Origin: Lepraria neglecta
Taxonomy: Eukaryota > Ascomycota > Lecanoromycetes > Lecanorales > Stereocaulaceae
DNA: 64,000 bases
Assembly: GCA_033220425.1 (NCBI GenBank)
Contig: CM065648.1
Location: 3,224,001-3,288,000, forward strand
Direction of reading: 5' to 3'
Shown here piece by piece: positions 1-11,065 of this stretch. Numbering within the stretch: the first letter of the stretch is position 1; each line of letters opens with the position of its first letter. Under the pieces are notes generated by a model. That model ran no database searches, was not told the DNA's origin, and was given only the letters and a program-made list of their open reading frames with translations. Both the position numbers and the translations under genes were made by a program.

Positions 1-394
1 GATCTGTACTCGGGTCTAGGAGAGGAGAGCTAATCATGACGATTATAGGCACTAGCTCCATGTGTCCTTGCTGAGGTGTTTGTGACGCCGGTCTAATGGG
101 GTTTCAATGCGCCTTGACGCTTTTAGAAAGGCTACTGAGTCATATGCATGTCAGACCTATGTACGAAGACTGCATTTACATTGCAAGGCCCATGGCGCTT
201 AGAAGGAGCTTCGACGATCAAGCTTTGTTTGTAAAGATAAACCCCGACCGATATAGAAATCGGTCAGTTCCAGTACGGGCTTCAGGACACAGTCATGAGA
301 ATGCTGCAGCTAATAAGTAGTTCTCTTCTCCCGGCGCTTGTACGCACCTGTGGTAGCACACTCATCTTCCTAGCATCAATCCGTTAAGTACAGC
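1..394. other. Spacer at window start
   Basis: I see no convincing gene here. Short open frames exist but have no recognisable domain. The last 50 bases or so would hold the 5' untranslated region of the UstYa-like gene that follows. Confidence 0.5.
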
Positions 395-1254
395 ATGGCA
401 GGCACAAAATACTCCAAATTAGAGACCAGCTTTAACGGTCAAAAAGACTTTGAATACACGCCCGAGGTGCGACGTCGCCGATCTCCAAATCTCTTCAACT
501 CGCTATGGTTCACCACTGCCGTGGCATTCTGTGTCGGAATACTGGCAACGTTCGGAGTCATCAGGCTACGTGAAAACATTGGGAAGCACGACACGGACTG
601 GTTGAGTAAGTCGTTGAAATGCAGCACAAACCTCTTTGACTATGAAATTCACAGAAAGGTGATAGGACCGCCTGGAAATGTCAAGGTGCAATTCGAATAC
701 AACGACACCTATCCAGGCCCTCCTACCGTGGAGAGTGAATATGCGTGGCTTGATCTCCTTCCAGGCAAGAGGGTCTTGATGCTCACTGAAGAGGAAACGC
801 TGACCGATTCCAGATGGTCTGGGCACAGTCCAGCACAACGACTTGAGTGATGCCATAGTCACACTCTCGGTATTCCATCAGCTGCATTGTCTTGTACGTT
901 TTACCATAATGAAAGATCGCGCATGCTCACCTTTTGCAGATGGCCCTACGACACGCGGTTTACGATGATTGGAACGGGACGAGGCATCCGCACATGACGC
1001 CCCATCACAACCGCCATTGCCTGGAGTATCTTCGACAGTCGATCATTTGCAATGCGGACACCAATGTTGAATACCGAGTTGTTGGGGAAAGTGGCGTCAA
1101 AGAGACCCCTGGTTGGGACGTGAAGCGCTGCCGCGACTTTGACGCAGCACGGAAATGGGCGCAGGAGTGGAGGGCCTTCGATGGGAAAGTTCCGAGCAGA
1201 AAGCAGGAGATCACAGATCCAGATATCCTTCAAGGTCGAGTCATCGAGTATTAA
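395..1254 (+). pseudogene. UstYa/DUF3328-like protein, probably frameshifted
   Basis: UstYa-family proteins are membrane-anchored oxidases or cyclases of fungal RiPP and other peptide pathways. From ATG 395 the frame gives a basic cytosolic start, a single membrane segment (residues about 35-55, LWFTTAVAFCVGILATFGVI) and the family's AWLDLL and LTEEE region. Both hallmark motifs are present: HQLHCL at 876-893, and HHNRHCLEYLRQ in the last exon, followed by a CNAD stretch. A clean intron lies at 894-939 (GTACGT to TTTGCAG). The first frame ends at TGA 848-850, whereas the HQLHCL frame opens at 804 and is offset by one base, so a single-base indel near 795-815 is the simplest reading. An intron at 735-813 (GTGAAT to TTCCAG) would restore the frame, but it removes the conserved AWLDLL/EEE part. 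The family call is firm. Whether this is true decay or an assembly error cannot be told from one sequence. Confidence 0.8.
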
Positions 1255-1372
1255 CTGTTAGTGTTGCCAATATTAGGTGTTGTAAAATGATATGCATTAG
1301 AACTCTGATGCAATATTTCAGCAACACAATTAGCTGCTGTCTACCTTGAGCCGCTGTAGAGTTTCAGGGAGA

Positions 1373-2077
1373 TCAAGATGTCTTTGGCAGCGTCCGTGGT
1401 AGCCTCAGCATGTAACGGAACCGGTAATTCCCATATCCTTTGTCATTGCTCTTGGCACTTGGCGCCCACTCCCTCAAATCCACATCCAGGTACTGGACTG
1501 TCTCAAAATTGTGCTTCGCATAAATCGGATAACCAAATGGTGAGCCTTGTAGAAAGATCGGCAGGCTTGCTTGATCAGCCAGTTGATTGCCGTATTTGAC
1601 CAAGGCATTTCCCATGCCCTGTCGCTGAAAGGAAGGTTCGGTGAAGAGCGCTTTGCAAAGGATGTGGCGTTTCCCGCTCGTCCACTTCTCCAGCCATCTA
1701 TCGGTGTCCTCCTGCACGTAGGTGGGGAGCCCTGGGGGAAAGTCGAATTCACCCTTGCCCTTGCCTTTTTCGGAGTCCGCGATCTTCGCCACAGCTTTTC
1801 CGTCGCGCTCTCGGATCTGGGCGTCAGTGGGCGTGTTCCATGACGCCCACGCAGCGAGTACGCCCGTCTTCTTGTCCACTACTTTGAGGTGCTGCCATGT
1901 TGGGTCGCCGACCTGACCCTCGAGCATCTGGGTCACTCCCTTTTCGAATTCTGTCGGTGTCGCAAAATACAGCCCGAATGCGTTGTCGGGGAGACAGGCG
2001 ACGACATGGATGTGTGCTAGTCTCGGAATATCCTTGCGCTCCGCCGGAGCAAGTTCAAAGGTTGGTGCATAATCCAT
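1373..2077 (-). CDS. GNAT-family N-acetyltransferase
   Basis: Single-exon gene of 234 aa. The C-terminal half carries the GNAT acetyl-CoA signature: a beta strand (LCKALFTEPSFQRQGMG, the QRQGMG being the Q/RxxGxG/A loop), a following helix (NALVKYGNQLAD), then a strand and the YAKHNFETV end typical of the fold. The N-terminal half matches the fungal GNAT layout (RKDIPRLAHIHVVAC, then a DNAF..YFAT segment). The acceptor substrate cannot be inferred. It is convergent with the UstYa-like gene, about 120 bp away, and could belong to the same metabolite locus, but single GNAT genes of this type are very common in fungal genomes. The start ATG at 2077 is the first in frame. Confidence 0.85.
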   Translation of the reverse strand: MDYAPTFELAPAERKDIPRLAHIHVVACLPDNAFGLYFATPTEFEKGVTQMLEGQVGDPTWQHLKVVDKKTGVLAAWASWNTPTDAQIRERDGKAVAKIADSEKGKGKGEFDFPPGLPTYVQEDTDRWLEKWTSGKRHILCKALFTEPSFQRQGMGNALVKYGNQLADQASLPIFLQGSPFGYPIYAKHNFETVQYLDVDLREWAPSAKSNDKGYGNYRFRYMLRLPRTLPKTS

Positions 2078-3004
2078 GATGAACCAATACTTTACTGGCT
2101 GGCGGGAAGATAGAGATTGGTCGACTGTGATAATTTCAAAGAGACGTTTGCTCTGCCAATTTAATGAGTCATAATGAAATAATCTTCTAGTAGAAGATTA
2201 ATAATATTTGCCATTGCCACATTTTACCACTTTGATGACCCAATTATGCTGATTCATTATATATTTAGCCCCTATAAGATAGTGGCTTGGCAATTCAACG
2301 GGCAGGTAACGTACTAGGTCTATTTAGGCTTAGTTTCAGGGGTAATCTTGGCAAAGGTAGATTTCTACCAGCGCAGGGCTCCTTCTTTATTAGACAGCAG
2401 TTACCTTCTTATTCAGCGTTGAACCCAAATACTATATTCTTACCCCATTGCAGTAGATGCGGAGCGGCTCTTTCACCTCTTTGGCGTTTTCAATATGCGC
2501 TCGAATAGACGTCGATCTGGCTGATTTTCGCCCTCGATAGCGCCCGCGGCTAAAAGCTGGCGCATACGCAGTAGAATCGACCTGGACTCCTTGACCTGAT
2601 TGGGCATTCAAATGATCTATAAGATAGTACTCATGCGGGTATTCAAATGATCTACAAGATCTTACTCATGCGGGTTCTCGGGTACTATCGAGCTTGAAAA
2701 CCAACAAATGGATACCGAGTCTGCTGCTGGTCATATGTCCGAGTGCATGACGCCATATCATGCGGTGTAGCCTTTTATGCCGAGGCTTGCCTTCATTTAC
2801 CAAGTCGTGTAACGAATGGGCTAAGATCTACGGCGCCGAGGATGTGCGAATATTTTTAGCTCCTTGTCGGGTCGCACAAATCAGCGACGATTGAAACCCA
2901 TTGCAACAGGTAGTGTTTTGCATATCTAGTAAGCCGTGCAGCTTATCGGTAGGAGCGCCGAACAGGCCATTATCTACTGTTCAACCCTTTACAGCTTCCA
3001 GGAA
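2078..3004. other. AT-rich spacer
   Basis: Gene-free stretch between the GNAT gene and the MFS pseudogene. It is AT-rich in 2150-2260 and holds a 35 bp direct tandem repeat (listed separately). No coding family was recognised. Confidence 0.5.
2606..2675. repeat. Two-copy 35 bp direct tandem repeat
   Basis: Units 2606-2640 and 2641-2675 both start ATTCAAATGATCTA and end ACTCATGCGGGT. They differ at only a few central bases. No function is apparent. Confidence 0.85.
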
Positions 3005-4670
3005 ATGGATCAAGTGTCTGACTCTGAAAAGGTCGCAAGCACAATGACATCCGAAGTGAAGCCCGAGAAGAACGCCTCCTTGACCGCAGACATCGATAGT
3101 GATGAGCAAAATCTATCTCAGGCTTCGAAAACAGAGGGACTCTTCAGCCTTCAGCGACAAGAGCTGGAAGGCAATCTTGTTGACCTGCATACCTATAGCC
3201 TTGATTTGTTTGCTCGTCTGGCTAGATGAAGGTATACTTGCCACGGCGATTCCACGGATATCTGACGAGTTCAACTCCTTTGACCAAATCGGATGGTATG
3301 GTCCGTCCTATCTTTTCGGCCTATGTGCCTGTCAGCTGCCGTTTGGAAGGGCATACAAGGACTTTCCTTCCAAAATCACGTATCTGGTCAGTCTCCTCAT
3401 CTTCGAGGTAGCGTCTGTTGTGCAGGCTGCAGCGCCATCTTCGGTAGCGTTCATTGTTGGGCGCGTCTTGTCCGGTATTGGCGGATCTGGTGTGCTCGCA
3501 GGAAGCTTGACCATCTTCTCAGAAGAGATTCCCAAAGCTAAGCTTCCCTACGTTATGGGCGCTTTTGGCTGGGTCCACAGTATAGGCGGCATCGCGGGTC
3601 CCGTCATTGGAGGAGCATGGTACCTGTTCTGTTTCTCTGGAGAGGTGATTTGATGTCAGTCTCTAGGGACTACAAGTCATCTCTCAAAGAGGTCTTGGTG
3701 AAGTTCGATTATCCTGGAATTGCTGTGTTTGCGGCAGCCGTCGTAGCTCTGCTCCTTGGGCTTCAATTCGGTGGCTCGAGCTATTCATGGTCGGACGGAA
3801 GGACCATAGCTTCGCTCACCATAGCTGGCGTATTATTCCTGATATCCGCCGCGATCGAATCGTGGAAGGGTAGTGACGCTATAGTGCCTGGGAAGATCAT
3901 CGGAAACAGAGTAGTGTCACTCTCATCGATATACACTTCGACTTTAGACGGTGCATACTTCATCTTGACGTACCAGGTATGTGGACCGCTGCATCCAAAC
4001 TGCCGTTCTATCAGTAATCTTTACTCACATCCACGCAGATCTCCCTATGGTTTCAATCCATCTCTGGTCTCTCTGCTCGCGACTCTGGTTATCCTATTCT
4101 CCCGCTCCTGGCATCCTGTATCTTTGCAATGATGGCGAGCACGAGACGGGAAAGCTACGCTATTACCATCCGTTGATGCTCCTCGGCGCTGTGCTGCTAA
4201 CAGTGGGAAGCGGCGTGCTCACGACACTGCGTCCTGGCGCTTCTGCGGTGAATTGGGTGATCGGCGAGGTTTTAGCGGGTGCCGGCACAGGATTTGGAAA
4301 TTCACTCCCCTTGCTCGCGGTTCAAGACACGCTGTCGCCGGGTGATGTGCCCATAGGCTATGCTGTCGTGCTCACGGCGGGGTATTTGGGATCGTCGGTT
4401 GCGCTTGCGATATCCCAAGCCGTCTTCGCTGGTCGACTGAAGCGCAATATACGCCTCCAGCTACAAGGGGTCGATTCCGATGTCATTATTAATGCTGGCG
4501 CCACGGATTTGAGAAATTAAATACCTAGCGAGCTGTATGAGCGACGGTTGCAGCTGTTTAATATGGCGTTGACACAAAGCTGGTACATGTCGGTTGTGCT
4601 GGCAGGGGTTTCAGTGTTTCTTGTGCTTGGATTCAAGTGGAAAAAGATGGATATGAGGGATAAGAAGTGA
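3005..4670 (+). pseudogene. MFS multidrug-type transporter, broken by several lesions
   Basis: The remnant matches a 14-TM DHA-type major facilitator transporter. It has an acidic N-terminus from ATG 3005; first helices with LDEGILATAIPRIS and IGWYGPSYLFG; GRVLSGIGGSGV (motif C region) and GPVIGG; and later helices including YYHPLMLLGAVLLTVGSG and GAGTGFG. One intron looks real (3977-4038, GTATGT to CACGCAG). Lesions: a one-base frame change near 3120-3160 between the N-terminus and helix 1; loss of the usual segment after GPVIGGAW, with a frame change near 3620-3660; a frame change near 4130-4150; and an in-frame TAA at 4518-4520. After the TAA the same frame continues to the natural C-terminus (ALTQSWYMSVVLAGVSVF, TGA at 4670). 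Four independent lesions make sequencing error unlikely. The substrate is unknown. It lies close to the frameshifted UstYa-like gene. Confidence 0.85.
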
Positions 4671-5760
4671 AATCTTCATTTCTGACATTTTTAGGGATCG
4701 AAATTCAAGACCCTTCCAACAAAAGCGCGGAAACACACCTGTGTGGTGAAACCAGAGCTCCTGTGGAAACTAGATTCCGGGCTTGTAGTTCGGCGTGGAT
4801 GAAAAGAAGTTCCGGGTGGATAGATATAGGCTGAGCATAGGCTGCTTATCGTGGGTGAGACTCGATACTCGGTATATACTGAAACCTCAAGCGGGGTTAA
4901 CCTCGAGTATATATTGAGCATATTCAAGAATTGGGGCGCGCTTTATACATTTATCCTATATCTAACCCCAACCTCTCTACCGTAGATTTCAGAACCATTG
5001 GCGGGAACGCCAAAGCACTTTTGGGGTACCCTACCACACACCAAATTTTAGTAGCAGAAGAGATATCTACCAAGGACCGTACTATAGACTATAGATGTAA
5101 TTAAAATTTCTTTAAACGACAATAGTGAGACCCTGTAGACGTTATTCCTTAGTATTTCACTTATCTATTTCTACTTCCCTCCCTATTACTATAGTCCTAC
5201 TAATAGATCTATATACTAGGGCTACTATTTACTAAATAAGCAACAGCAACACTAAGAAGACGAGCTCCAGCGATATACGCCCCAGCGCCGCCAGCGGCAT
5301 GCGCCCCACCTACACCAGCAAGGCGCCGAAGACACGGTTACCAGCTGTACGAGCCCCAGAGACCTCAGCAACTCCTTTACGGAAGCTTATTATAGCGTTA
5401 CCAATCAGGGTAACCAATGGGAGCTCGCAAGGCGACAGCAGCGAGCTAAGGAACAGAGCAGCAACCCTATTGGACAGCCATTAGGCCGTGGGCAACGTAC
5501 TCGACAGCCTCGTAAGGCATATATGTGTATATAGCGACTCGGTAGGGTGTAAAACGTCGATATCTGCAATAAAATATAAATATTCAGTACTTATGTTCAG
5601 TAGTCAGCCCTATAGGGCTGATCGGTTGGGCAGGGTGATCGGCTGGGGGGTGAACCCTTCTATAATCGATCCTGATCGCAGTAGAGGGACGCTATACACG
5701 AGGAAGCACGACGACGCACTAATCCCGTGCCGAGAACGATGTGTCGAATAGATCCACGTG
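4671..5760. repeat. AT-rich degenerate repeat or transposon relic
   Basis: About 1.1 kb unlike its neighbours. 5040-5260 is strongly TA-rich. It then switches abruptly to a GC-rich stretch (5280-5500) that reads open on the + strand to TAG 5532-5534. That frame ends in a basic Q/R-rich tail (ELARRQQRAKEQSSNP, then GRGQRTRQPRK). 5590-5660 holds short repeated GGGCTGATCGG / GGGTGATCGGCTGGGG motifs of the kind seen near terminal repeats. I could not identify the element family or find its termini. A RIP-affected retroelement or DNA transposon relic is the likeliest reading. Confidence 0.5.
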
Positions 5761-6027
5761 CTCTGTGCAATAAAATGGAAATTCATCACAAGGAGAAGAG
5801 GAGTTGGACAACAAGAGCACAAGAAATTTGGCACTCGACAGCATTTCCACCATCGCGCCTGCTCGTCGCATCCACGTGGATGTTGGCGGGTATCGGCAAA
5901 CAATCGCATGGAGGCGCAAAGTCGAGTGTTTTGTGTTGGAAAAAGCCTCTACTAGACTTCCAACATCTCTCGACGCAGATCGTCTTTCATTCTTCCTCTG
6001 AAGTTGTTGAACTCAGAGTTCCCAGTC

Positions 6028-7396
6028 ATGTGGTCAACGCTCATGATAATTTATCCCATTCTCAATCTTTCTGCAGCCGCATTACTGCCACTTCCACGTG
6101 TAGCAGGATTTGCCCAACACCCGCCACCGGGCCCAGGTGTAAATTTGCAGCCAAACATCACAGTCCAAACCGCAAACAATACAGTCCACATAAACTGCGA
6201 CGCCGGAAGATTTGGCGGCAGCCTTAACGTGCGCAGCTGCCGCACTGTTTTCAACTGGGTAAGCACGGATGAACAGCAGATCACCTTTTCGCAGCGTCAT
6301 AGTGGCATACCGGGTAATTTAGGGCTGCCGTGGAGGGTTTATAGTGGTGGGTTTCTCTGTTTTCCCACATCTTGTTTGGGTGGCAACAGCCGAGCGTCAT
6401 TGGTAGATAAAGTTGACATCGTTGTTGGCAGATGATGCGACCTGTTTCATCCAGCCGGTTCTCATTTCAGGAGCGACATCGGGGCATGCTAGTCAGAAGG
6501 AGATCGGTCTGGCAGCGCTCGCGCTGTACCATCACTGTGTAGTCCAGGGGGGTGTTGGTGGCGCTGCTGCAGACATAGGTGCGTTTGACGAGTCCTTTCA
6601 AATGTTAGTTCCACAAACTGCATTCCGCGTACACATATCAAGAATCTTTGAGACCCTGCGGGGCGCTGACTAAGCGTTCTCCAAGGCGGTGACAACAACC
6701 TCTTGGTAGTCATGGCAAGTTACGAACCCAACATTCGGTGTGATCGCAGCCAGTCCCCAGGTCCACCTTTCCAATCATGTGTTAATGTTTGGGGCGATAT
6801 GGACACGTCGCAGGAGCGACGGGTTTTTGGGCATGCGACCGATTCAGGGGTGCAGCAAGAGCTTCCGTTTGATTACATAGCAGGTGAGACGCATGTTGAT
6901 TTTGCTTGAGATCTCGAATCTGCTAAACGTCTGTCCCTTGGTCCGAGTAGGCGATGCAAGATGTGTAGCAAATATCGATATTGTGGGTAGGCCGACTATG
7001 GTGGCCTGGTATGAGATTTGGGAGGCGACTTTGGCCATTGCGAGCTTGTGCGTAAGGGGAAAGGGGAAAGGAGGGAAGGCGACGGGACTTGGTAAGTACT
7101 CTCGGAGGATTTTTCTGACTAGTCTCGGCTTATGCTTCCTTCCAGGACTCAGCCGGAACATATTTGTTGAATTGGCGGATGAGAATCCTGATATGCAACC
7201 GCCCGCAGCAAATATAAGCCAGAGCAATTCTTCGTTCTTGGATACCGTGTCGGCTCCTGGAGCTCAGAATTCCTCTCCAGAAAGTTGGCCAAATGAACCG
7301 TATGAAGTTTCGACCAGTCTCATCCAGAGTGATAGCTCTTTAGTGACTCTGCTGGGTGACACTTCGACGAACGTTTCAAAGCCAGCCACCTCATGA
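6028..7396 (+). CDS. Predicted secreted protein, copy A of a two-member family
   Basis: Five exons: 6028-6346, 6432-6578, 6686-6883, 6951-7091 and 7146-7396, giving 351 aa with phases that join exactly. The N-terminus from ATG 6028 looks like a signal peptide (MWSTLMIIYPILNLSAAALL). The body has scattered cysteines (DDATCFIQP, YHHCVVQGG, DARCVANID) and a Ser/Thr/Asn-rich C-terminal tail. It is clearly paralogous to the gene at 59888-61249. Shared blocks are DDATC.IQ, a GG-D-N/D..L.VVMA block, a GDARC/PDGKC block, and W-(E/Q)A-L--IA-C---GKGGKA. All four introns sit at homologous places and in the same phase (phase 1). I recognise no known domain. Secretion is inferred from the N-terminus only. 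The gene directly follows the repeat relic. Confidence 0.7.
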
Positions 7397-7461
7397 CTTG
7401 GGTTGATAGCGCAGCCACATAGTCTTAGCAGCACGGTGGAATCTAGACACATTCCTTAAGT

Positions 7462-9627
7462 TCATCCAAGTGCAACTAACTGTCCATACGGCTGTGCGTA
7501 ATGAAAGGCATCCACATGAACCTGCCCAATCCCCAATCGATAAGCAATGCCATCTTTCCACTCAACCAATAGCACCTTGTAGAACGGATAGTACTTATTC
7601 GGCTGGTATCGTCTCGGATCGTACGTCCATATGTGATCATCTGCTCCTTCAATCTTGTAATCATCTACAGACAAGTTGCTGGACCATATGTCCTCAGTTG
7701 GGTTGGGATGGCAGATGTTAGTGAACTGTCCAACATCATCCATCCTCGGATCGGTGATTGGACGGGCATTAAAGTGTGGATGTTCTTCGGTGTTTGCGGA
7801 TCCAGTGAAGCGGAAGAGTGCAATCATTTGCAGTGAATGGCCATTGTTTTCTGGACGATATTCGATTGGTCTTAACGCGAACGGCAATCCAGTGTGCTTG
7901 AATTCAGCCTTTAGGTTCAACTCTAAGGGTACAACGGAGATGTCGATGGTCCCTGCAAGGAAGTCTTCGTCATCCACCAAAGGGCAGCTTTGCAAGGTTG
8001 GTTGGACATGCGGAATTTGGCGAAGCGTCTCAGTGTCAACGGTTTCCAAACTTACGCACATGGCTATGAAATGTAACGTACTATCGTCCAATAGGAGAAA
8101 CGTGAAAGACGGTCTCTCGTCTTCGGGCGCCGTAGGATTCGCAAACCTCATCTGGGGTTGACTGGGATGCACGTAGTAGCCAGGATCATTATCGCCTTGT
8201 TGCCACTTCCACTCGTGATCATCACCTTCGACGCCGCGGGAATCGCCACTCAATAGGAACTCCTGAGCTTCCTTTGTCACTTGCCATGCCACACAAGGCC
8301 TGATAGGCCATAAAGCATAATCGTAATGTACTCCACCTACCCAGCCTGCCCAACTCCAACTAGGGTAGATGTCTCTACCCGTGGTCGGATCCTTGCGTCG
8401 TCTTAGAGGTTGCAAGTCGGTCCGCTCTCGCGAACCAGCGAGGCCTTCCCCACCTTGCCAAGCTAAGGCACTTTCTATTTCAGTCTCTGGCAGCCCAAAA
8501 ATGAAGCGAGATCGGAGGTAAAGCCGCAATCTCGACAATATACCCTCAAAGGCGCGCAATATGTCGGCAGGGAGCGTCAAATTCATCCGGGTATAGCTGA
8601 ACACGCAATGTTCGTAGCATTCAAGACTGTTACGGCGCTCCAACTTCCTATCGAATGATCCAAAACGAGGGTGCACCCTTGCGGTGTCAGGTTCCATCCC
8701 CTCCTCGAATAGGGAATGCCCGCAAGCAAGCATCATTCGCTGTCTTAGAACAAGCAAAAGACGCTTCGATAGGATTGTCTCCTGGTACGTCCATGCTCTG
8801 GAGATCCATCGTGATGTTTCCATGGAGTGCCATCCTTCATAGGCCTCTGTTGAATGCCATTCACTCGAGAACCCAGCGCATGAAGGCGATCGTCGCCTCT
8901 TTGTGTCACCTTCTTGTAAGCTTTGCAGCATTGAGTTTTCCGCGTCTCCGGCATAGTTGACCCTAGGAAGACCAGCATTTGCGCTCTCTCCAACACCGGC
9001 GACAATAGTCAAAATAGCGTTTGAGTAAACTTCAGACATGCTTTGTATCTGGACTCTCTTATCATCTTGTAGGATGCACAGCACATCTACCCACAAGTAT
9101 AGCTCATCCAGCTTGTAAGTAAGGTCCAAGGCATCTCTAATTGTCCTGGGCAACTTCTCTTGCGCGAGACTGTGTTTTGTTCGAAGACTATGGCAATTCG
9201 CCCTCGTGTATTGGAACTGCTGTACGTTACCCCAAACGTAACTCAGAGCAAGGTAACGAGGCGGCCGCGAGCCCTCAAACTCAATGATGCACTAATCTTG
9301 TACGTCGACAAGACGTAACGACTCATGAATGGCGCCATTGAACTCCCCTCTATCGCCATGTGACTCGCCAAGATGTTCGGAATGGCTGGGATGATGATGC
9401 TCGCAGGTTTGAAGCCACGACTTGATCACATTAAGATCCGCTTGATACGGAGAGATAGGCTTGTGGGAGCGAGTGGAGCGTTGATGGGTCCTGTCCTCGG
9501 TCTGATCGTCTACAATCTCTACAGAACCATAGTTGTGACCCACACGATGCATGTCGGGCTCAACGCCACCATCAGGGACATATCTTGTTACTGTGCCAAA
9601 GTTCTGACCAATGGTGATACGACCCAT
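7462..9627 (-). pseudogene. HET-domain (heterokaryon incompatibility) protein with an in-frame TAG
   Basis: HET proteins take part in fungal non-self recognition and cell death. The minus-strand frame from ATG 9627 carries the typical leader (IKSWLQTCEHHHPSH, ESLRLVDVQD). It meets TAG at 9294-9292, then continues in the same frame with RPPRYLALSYVWG, LPRTIRDALDLTYKLDELYLWVDVLC split over two lines of the domain, and a CILQDD and SMSEVYSNAILTIVAG block. That is the full HET core, and WISRAWTYQE follows. Without the stop the protein would be about 720 aa, a normal size. The stop falls between the leader and the YLALSYVWG motif and no plausible intron removes it. Translation starting after the stop would lack the leader and has no early ATG. 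Either a recent pseudogene (CAG to TAG would suffice) or a single-base error. Confidence 0.85.
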
Positions 9628-9911
9628 CTGGCCTAGCTTGCCTGATACAGCTCTCTTGTTGCTTTGAAGGGAACGCTATGCAAAGCAGAGTTGTTTGCGT
9701 CAGTATTGATGATAGTCTTGATGGAATGGATGGTTTATTTCATGATCGAGGAAGGCTTCGAATGAGAGGTTGAATGGTATGCCCGGCTAAACTCCGGACG
9801 CTAGCTGGCATACTCAATGGGGTTCCTCAAAAATACAGAATAATACATTAAACCATAAAGGTACACAGCCTCTCATTGCCTATACCGGCTTATCTGACCC
9901 CTTGTATATCT

Positions 9912-11065
9912 CTAGAGGAGATGCTTCAGCTTCCTTAGTCTCGTCTTGGCCAGCTCGAGGGCATCGTCCAATTTGCAGACTCCAAACCTCAAGTAGTCTT
10001 GGCCAATATGGGCGTCTTTCTTGCAGTAGAAAGCTACACAAATGTCAATGAAGTTGGTGGGTAGATTAGGTTGATTAAAATGTACCGCTTCCAGGGATAG
10101 GAGAAACACCATACTCTTGGATCAAGTACCAACAAACCTGGTAGTTGCGAGTCTTCGAGGAAACATATTCTGGAATCGGACAGTTTGGTGAAACGGCAAT
10201 CCTGTCGATGCGAACGAAAACAAAATGTGCTCCAGCGGGCTTGACGTACTGCTATGTCACACCCTTGGTCAGTTAAGGAAGGACGAACGATCGTAGTGTA
10301 ACTTGATAAATCCAGCTCGTCCAAGACTTCGCAAAAGCGCGTGACCTTTGTCTCAACTTCCTTCTTGCCATCTTCTCAGAACCTATTATGTTCCGCTTAT
10401 CTCAAACCATATGCAGCAGCTTCTTGTGCCGAACCCGCCGTTGTCTAGCAGAGCAGCGCGTACGCATAGTGAAAGGCCTCGATGTAGAGATGTTGTGGGC
10501 ATATAGTGAATCCCAGACGCCATTCTGTGGCACTGAAGAGTTTGCCTATTGAGCCTACTGTAAGAGTGTTGGTAACAATTTCGTCGTTAAGTGCTATGAT
10601 ACGTGTGAAGGAAGGCGTGAAGTGGATTCGCTCATAGGCTTCGTCGTTGAGAATGAAGAGTCCGGTCTTGACCCAGAGGTCGCCAATTGAAGTAATTTCC
10701 TTTGGTGTAAACACTGTCACGTGGATTGTGGCTAAATCACATTAGCAAGGAAAAGGGTGGCAACATGTTTTAATTTGATGGACATGGGTTGCTCAAGATC
10801 TAATGTTGTTATATTGCACGCTCAGCGTTGAGTTTTGTCCAAATTATACTAACTAAAGAGTTATCTTGCACACCGGTATACCCTAACGCATAGTCTTGTC
10901 AATGATGAAAAGCTTCAAATTTCCTGAGGTGCATAGCTCCACCACAACCAATTCGTACTGGTTGCACTCTATCTTTTGTATTGCCTTCTTGTGGGCTTCG
11001 GTGAGTGACTTGGGAGGATCGTATTCTTTAGAGATCGATTCAGCCTTCAGGAAGCCATGTTGCAA
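9912..11065 (-). pseudogene. Kynurenine/glutamine aminotransferase-like gene, shattered
   Basis: Minus-strand fragments follow the order of class I/II PLP aminotransferases of the BNA3 (kynurenine-oxoglutarate transaminase) type. From 11065: AIQKIECNQY (substrate-loop region). From 10720: LFILNDEAYERIHF and the PLP-lysine motif TVGSIGKLFSATEWRLGF. From about 10324: LDELDLSSY. Near 10130-10085: a frame reading WYLIQEYGVSPIPGSGTF, followed by a probable intron. Last, FYCKKDAHIGQDYLRFGVCK with the C-terminal helix KTRLRKLKHLL ending at 9912. The fragments lie in different frames with stops between them, and the central cofactor region is partly missing. The gene is dead; the family assignment is good. 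Confidence 0.75.

Noticed and set aside
735-813. Intron (GTGAAT to TTCCAG) that would restore the UstYa frame
   Set aside because: It would delete the conserved AWLDLL/TEEE segment of the family, so a frameshift is the better explanation, though not proven.
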